This document shows, piece after piece, positions 60,066 to 64,000 of a stretch of DNA of 64,000 nucleotides (position 1 is the stretch's first letter; the number at the start of each line of letters is the position of its first letter). Below the pieces are notes generated by a model. The model did no database searches. It had not been told where the DNA came from and worked only from the letters and a program-made list of their open reading frames with translations. The DNA comes from an uncultured Eubacteriales bacterium (GTDB taxonomy: Bacteria; Bacillota; Clostridia; Christensenellales; Aristaeellaceae). The DNA lies in contig CACYWL010000001.1 in the NCBI GenBank assembly GCA_902778055.1, positions 214,913 through 278,912 on the forward strand, read 5' to 3'. Made by a program: the position numbers and the translations under genes.

Positions 60066-61361
60066 ATGAATCTTTCATCCATGGCCTCCGGTGCCAGAGA
60101 TGCTTTTTATACGCTATCCGTCTCCTCCGGGGAGACGAGAAACCTGGTTTTGAAATATTTTTCGGATCTGCTGCAGGAGAACCGGGACGGCATTTTTGCG
60201 GCCAATCGGGAGGACCTGGCGGAAGCGGAGGCCTCCGGACTGGCCGCTCCGCTGCTCTCCAGGCTGAAGCTGGACCGGGAGAAGCTGGATCATGTCTGCG
60301 ACGGGCTGCGCTCTCTGGCCAGTCTGAAGGATCCCGTCGGGGAAACCGTGTTCTGTCATGAGATTACGGAAGGCCTGAAGCTGTACCGGGTGACCTGTCC
60401 CATCGGCGTGATCGGGATTATTTTCGAAAGCAGACCGGATGCGCTGATCCAGATTTCCTCCCTGGCGATCAAAAGCGGCAACGCGGCCCTGCTGAAGGGC
60501 GGCCGGGAAGCGCTGAGAACGAATCAGGAGCTGATCCGGTGCGTGAGAGGAGCCCTGCGCCGGGCCGGGCTTCCGGAGGACACGGCCCAGCTGCTGGAGA
60601 CGCGGGAGGATGTCGCCTCCATGCTGAAGGAGGACGACAAGATTGACCTGATTATTCCCAGAGGAAGCAATGCCTTTGTCCGGTATATCATGGACAACAG
60701 CCGGATTCCCGTGCTCGGACACGCGGACGGCATCTGCCATGTCTATGTCGACGCGGCAGCCGATCCGGCCACGGCCCTGAAGGTTGCGCTGGACAGCAAG
60801 GTCCAGAATCTGGCCGTATGCAACGCGGAGGAGACGCTGCTTGTTCACGAAAAAATCGCGGCATCCTTCCTGCCTGAGTTTGCCGGGCTGCTGGAAAAGC
60901 ACGGCGTCGAGATCCGGGGAGACGAAGCGGTGCGGGCGATCATCCCGTGCGTTCCCGCCACGGAGGAGGACTGGAGAACCGAATACCTGGATGCTATTCT
61001 TTCGATTCGGATCGTTCCTTCGCTGGAAGCGGCCATCGAGCATATCAACCGCTACGGATCCCATCATACCGACTGCATCGTCACCACGGATGAAAACAGC
61101 GCCCGGGAATTCTTCAGCCGGGTGGACAGTGCGGGCGTCTATCTGAATGTCTCCACCCGGTTTGCCGACGGGTTTGTTTATGGACTGGGCGCCGAAGTAG
61201 GCATTGCCACAGGCAAGCTGCACGCCAGGGGACCCATGGGCCTGGACGGACTGACAACCTACAAATACAAACTGATCGGCCATGGGCAGACCATGGCGGA
61301 GATCAAAAGCGGCGCCCTGAAATATACCCACAGGGTTCTGGACGAAAAGTGTCCGCTTTGA
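60066..61361 (+). CDS. proA: gamma-glutamyl phosphate reductase
   Basis: A 431-residue NADPH-dependent reductase for the second step of proline synthesis, close to the usual 415-430. Signatures include CPIGVIGIIFESRPDALIQI, the catalytic-Cys region LAVCNAEETLL, and VNVSTRF-type LNVSTRFADGF. GGAAAGGAGA precedes ATG 60066. proB is not adjacent. Confidence 0.97.
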   Translation: MNLSSMASGARDAFYTLSVSSGETRNLVLKYFSDLLQENRDGIFAANREDLAEAEASGLAAPLLSRLKLDREKLDHVCDGLRSLASLKDPVGETVFCHEITEGLKLYRVTCPIGVIGIIFESRPDALIQISSLAIKSGNAALLKGGREALRTNQELIRCVRGALRRAGLPEDTAQLLETREDVASMLKEDDKIDLIIPRGSNAFVRYIMDNSRIPVLGHADGICHVYVDAAADPATALKVALDSKVQNLAVCNAEETLLVHEKIAASFLPEFAGLLEKHGVEIRGDEAVRAIIPCVPATEEDWRTEYLDAILSIRIVPSLEAAIEHINRYGSHHTDCIVTTDENSAREFFSRVDSAGVYLNVSTRFADGFVYGLGAEVGIATGKLHARGPMGLDGLTTYKYKLIGHGQTMAEIKSGALKYTHRVLDEKCPL

Positions 61362-61388
61362 CGGAGAAGAAAGGATAAGAACAGATTC

Positions 61389-62102
61389 ATGATGCGGCTT
61401 CAGAAATACCTGGCCCTGTGCGGCGTAGCCTCCCGCCGGCGGGCGGAGAAGATGATCCTGGACGGAATGGTTCAGGTCAACGGGCAGACCGTCCGGGAGA
61501 TGGGCGTTCAGGTCGATGAGGAGAAGGATCAGGTCGCCGTGGGGGGAGAAATCGTCCGGCCCGAAGGGGAAAAGCATTATCTGGCCTACTATAAACCCAT
61601 CGGAGAGGTGACCACGGTTTCCGATCCGGAGGGCAGGCCCACGGTGCTCGACAAATTCCGGGATTATCCGGTTCGCCTCTTTCCCGTGGGACGGCTGGAT
61701 TTTGACAGCGAAGGGCTGCTGCTGCTGACCAATGACGGGGATATGATGAACCGCCTGCTGCATCCCAGCCGCGAGGTCAGCAAGGTTTATCTGATCAAGG
61801 CGTCCAATCAGGTCACGGAAGAGGAAATACGCAGGCTTCGCTCCGGGGTTCTGATCGACGGGAAAATGACCTCTCCCGCATCGGTCCGGCTGATCCGCCG
61901 GGAAGCCTTTGATACGGTGCTGCTGATTTCCATTCACGAAGGGCGCAACAGACAGGTGAGAAAAATGCTGGAAGCGGTGGGGCATCAGGTTGTGTCCCTG
62001 AAGAGGGTTGAATTCGGACCGGTTTCTCTCGGCGATCTGCCAAGGGGTCAGTGGAGAAGGCTGACGGAAAGGGAAGTCGAAAAGCTGAAGGCCATTCAGT
62101 GA
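61389..62102 (+). CDS. rluB: 23S rRNA pseudouridine synthase RluB family
   Basis: A 237-residue RsuA/RluB-type enzyme. An S4 RNA-binding domain (1-60, QKYLALCGVASRRRAEKMI) is followed by the catalytic domain with GRLDFDSEGLLLLTNDGD (catalytic Asp) and IHEGRNRQVRKM. It modifies helix regions of 23S rRNA; RsuA on 16S rRNA is the alternative but the sequence fits the RluB/YpuL branch better. Confidence 0.9.
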   Translation: MMRLQKYLALCGVASRRRAEKMILDGMVQVNGQTVREMGVQVDEEKDQVAVGGEIVRPEGEKHYLAYYKPIGEVTTVSDPEGRPTVLDKFRDYPVRLFPVGRLDFDSEGLLLLTNDGDMMNRLLHPSREVSKVYLIKASNQVTEEEIRRLRSGVLIDGKMTSPASVRLIRREAFDTVLLISIHEGRNRQVRKMLEAVGHQVVSLKRVEFGPVSLGDLPRGQWRRLTEREVEKLKAIQ

Positions 62103-62127
62103 ATCAAGAGGAAAGAAGCCGGAAAGA

Positions 62128-63492
62128 ATGATTGGATTCAGAACAAAGAAGTGGAAACGTCAGGCGGTCAGCATCAGCCGGGTCATGGCGCTGACCTTTC
62201 TGGGCCTGATTCTGCTGGGCGCTCTGCTGCTGGATCTGCCTGCCGCGTCCAGGAACGGCAGATCGGCAGGGCTGCTCGTTTCCCTGTTTACCGCCACCTC
62301 CGCCACCTGCGTGACCGGGCTGACCCTGGCGGATACATGGACCCAGTGGAGCCTCTTCGGTCAGGCCGTGATCCTGATCCTGATTGAGATCGGAGGACTG
62401 GGATTCATGTCCGCGGCTTCGCTGGCCTACTTCAGCCTTCGCCGCAGGATCTCGATTCAGCAGCAGCTGGTCATGGCCGAAGCCATCGGCGCGCAGAACA
62501 TGGGGGAAGTGGTGGAGCATCAGAAAAAGCTGCTGATCAGAGCCTTCTGCATCGAAGGCGCGGGCGCTCTCCTGCTGACCCTCCGTTTTTCGGCGGAGTA
62601 TCCTTTTGCAAAGGCGCTGTGGCTGGGCGTGTTTCACGCGGTTTCCGCCTTCTGCAACGCGGGATTCGACATCCTGGGCTTCCGCGCGCCGGGAACCAGC
62701 CTGATGATTTATCAGCGGGATCCGATCGTATGCCTCACTCTCTGCGGCCTCATTATCCTGGGCAGCCTGGGATTCCTGGTCTGGGATGAGATCCTCCGAA
62801 AGAGAAAGCCTTCCGGATGGAATGTCTATACCAGACTGGTCGTGATAGCAACCGCGGCGCTCCTGCTGACCGGGACCCTTCTTTTTCTTCTGCTGGAATG
62901 GAATAACCCCGCAACGCTGGGGCCGCTCTCCCTTCCGGAAAAGCTTCTGGCCGCATTCTTCCAGTCCACGACGCTCAGAACGGCCGGCTTCGCGGCCCTG
63001 GATCAGGGCATGCTGACCCAGGCCGGGAAAGCCTCCAGCATTTTCCTGATGCTGATCGGCGGATCCTCCGGATCCACGGCCGGCGGACTGAAAACTGTGA
63101 CTTTTGTCGTCCTGCTGATGTTCCTCTGGAACAGAATGCGCGGAAGCCATACGGTGAGTGTTTTTCACAGAACCATTTCGGAGAATTATGTGCTGAACGC
63201 GATCACGCTCTTTATTCTGATGATATCCATGGCATTCTTTGGCGCGATCGTGATCTGCGCCACCTCTCCGTTTGCCTTTACGGATGCTCTTTTTGAGTCG
63301 GTTTCCGCCATCGGGACCGTCGGGCTCAGCTCCGGCGGAACCGTCCGGATGAGCCTGGCCGCGAAGCTGCTGATCATTCTGCTGATGTATTTCGGCCGTG
63401 TCGGTGTGCTTACGCTCAGCGTCGGCTTCCTGAAAAAGAAGCCCGCCGGCGAAAAATACAGGTATGCCAACACGGATCTGCTCATCGGATAA
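62128..63492 (+). CDS. ktrB: potassium uptake membrane subunit KtrB/TrkH
   Basis: A 454-residue Trk/Ktr/HKT-type channel. Its four pore loops are visible: TATSATCVTGL, SAFCNAGFD, STTLRTAGFA and GTVGLSSGG, each with the selectivity-filter Gly or its equivalent. It is followed by a regulatory RCK subunit gene 22 bases later, which supports Ktr-type assignment. Confidence 0.93.
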   Translation: MIGFRTKKWKRQAVSISRVMALTFLGLILLGALLLDLPAASRNGRSAGLLVSLFTATSATCVTGLTLADTWTQWSLFGQAVILILIEIGGLGFMSAASLAYFSLRRRISIQQQLVMAEAIGAQNMGEVVEHQKKLLIRAFCIEGAGALLLTLRFSAEYPFAKALWLGVFHAVSAFCNAGFDILGFRAPGTSLMIYQRDPIVCLTLCGLIILGSLGFLVWDEILRKRKPSGWNVYTRLVVIATAALLLTGTLLFLLLEWNNPATLGPLSLPEKLLAAFFQSTTLRTAGFAALDQGMLTQAGKASSIFLMLIGGSSGSTAGGLKTVTFVVLLMFLWNRMRGSHTVSVFHRTISENYVLNAITLFILMISMAFFGAIVICATSPFAFTDALFESVSAIGTVGLSSGGTVRMSLAAKLLIILLMYFGRVGVLTLSVGFLKKKPAGEKYRYANTDLLIG

Positions 63493-63514
63493 ATATCGAA
63501 AGAAGGGAAAATGC

Positions 63515-64000
63515 ATGAAATCTTATGTTGTCATCGGCCTTGGAAGATTCGGCGCCGAAATCGCCGTCAAGCTGTTTGAGTGCGGAGAAGAAGTGCTGGC
63601 CATTGATCTGGATGAAACGCTGGTGGACAAAATTGCGGATCATGTAACCCGGGCCGTCGCGGCCGACGGACGGGACAAGGACATCCTGGAAAAGCTCGGC
63701 GTCGAAAACTTCGACCGGGCCGTTGTGGCCATGGGTTCCGATCTGGCGGCCTCTGCCCAGATTACCATGAATCTGAAGGAGCTGGGTGTCCCTTACATCG
63801 TCTGCAAAGCCTATGACAATTCCTATCGCACGATTCTGGAAAAGCTGGGGGCGAACCTGGTGATCATTCCGGAATGGGAGATGGCGGACAAGCTGGCCCT
63901 GGGCATGACGCACGCCGGCGTGATGGAGTATATCGAACTGAGCGATGAATTCGGAATCGTCGAGATGATGCCGATGGACAAATGGGTTGGGAAGACCATC
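63515..64000 (+). CDS. ktrA: potassium uptake regulatory subunit KtrA/TrkA (partial)
   Basis: 162 codons visible before the window ends. ATG 63515 follows AGAAGGG. An RCK_N Rossmann domain shows GLGRFG (residues 8-13) and DLDETLVDKI, with the acidic residue that binds the nucleotide ribose. KtrA gates KtrB in response to ATP/ADP or c-di-AMP. The C-terminal RCK_C domain begins but is truncated. Confidence 0.93.
   Translation, partial: MKSYVVIGLGRFGAEIAVKLFECGEEVLAIDLDETLVDKIADHVTRAVAADGRDKDILEKLGVENFDRAVVAMGSDLAASAQITMNLKELGVPYIVCKAYDNSYRTILEKLGANLVIIPEWEMADKLALGMTHAGVMEYIELSDEFGIVEMMPMDKWVGKTI

Overview
The window shows a Gram-positive, Clostridia-like chromosome of moderately high GC. It is mostly one large prophage (left edge to about 43.1 kb), followed by host housekeeping genes and a 16 kb block of surface-protein genes. 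The host assignment rests on tmRNA next to smpB, Gram-positive-type cell-wall-sorted proteins, strong Shine-Dalgarno sites, a KtrAB-type potassium uptake pair, and Firmicutes-type phage families (DUF1492, DUF6275, LLH holin).

Phage early region (1-6.1 kb): a dense rightward operon of about 20 small genes. Many are Cys-rich putative zinc proteins. Also present are a DUF1492/ArpU-like regulator, DUF6275, DUF3850, an XRE-type HTH protein and a MazG-like pyrophosphohydrolase. A terminator closes the unit near 6.17 kb. A second unit (6.4-10.6 kb) encodes a multi-pass transporter-like membrane protein and two successive pairs of a PP-loop (PAPS-reductase-like) protein with a ParB-like protein. The second pair resembles IbrA/IbrB.

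Phage structural region (11-34.5 kb): a lambda-type head (Nu1-like small terminase, gpA-like large terminase, gpB-like portal, gpC-like protease with nested Nu3-like scaffold, gpD, gpE) joined to a P2-type contractile tail (Z-like protein, sheath, tube, frameshifted E/E', tape measure, X, D, U, W, J, I). The phage would therefore be a myovirus.

Main discovery (33.4-36.4 kb): a complete diversity-generating retroelement (DGR). A formylglycine-generating-enzyme/C-type-lectin-like tail-tip protein ends in a 111-bp variable repeat (VR, 34321-34431). It is followed by a GAAA-tetraloop hairpin, a terminator, avd, a 111-bp template repeat (TR, 35019-35129), and a DGR-type reverse transcriptase with YMDD and VGSLISQ motifs. 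VR differs from TR at 15 positions, and every one is an adenine in TR.

Lysis genes (36.4-38.6 kb): two membrane proteins, an NlpC/P60 endolysin with SH3 domains, and an LLH holin, closed by a terminator. A leftward accessory operon (42.2-38.9 kb) encodes an amidoligase, a gamma-glutamylcyclotransferase-like protein and small proteins. It starts from a divergent promoter pair sharing a TATAAACC-N4-GGTTTATA operator and faces an XRE regulator. The prophage abuts the 3' end of tmRNA, the probable attachment site; no integrase lies in the window.

Host region (43.1-64 kb): ssrA and smpB (leftward), then a surface-protein/signalling block bounded by an exact 34-bp direct repeat (44030-44063 and 59962-59995). 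The block holds three proteins with xPxTGD sorting signals, TetR, an ECF-like sigma factor with two small membrane proteins and a PrsW-like protease, and a parvulin-like foldase. One surface gene is frameshifted. Beyond the right repeat come proA, rluB, ktrB and a truncated ktrA. The repeat carries the smpB promoter at its left copy and the proA -35 region at its right copy, suggesting insertion of the block between once-adjacent divergent genes.
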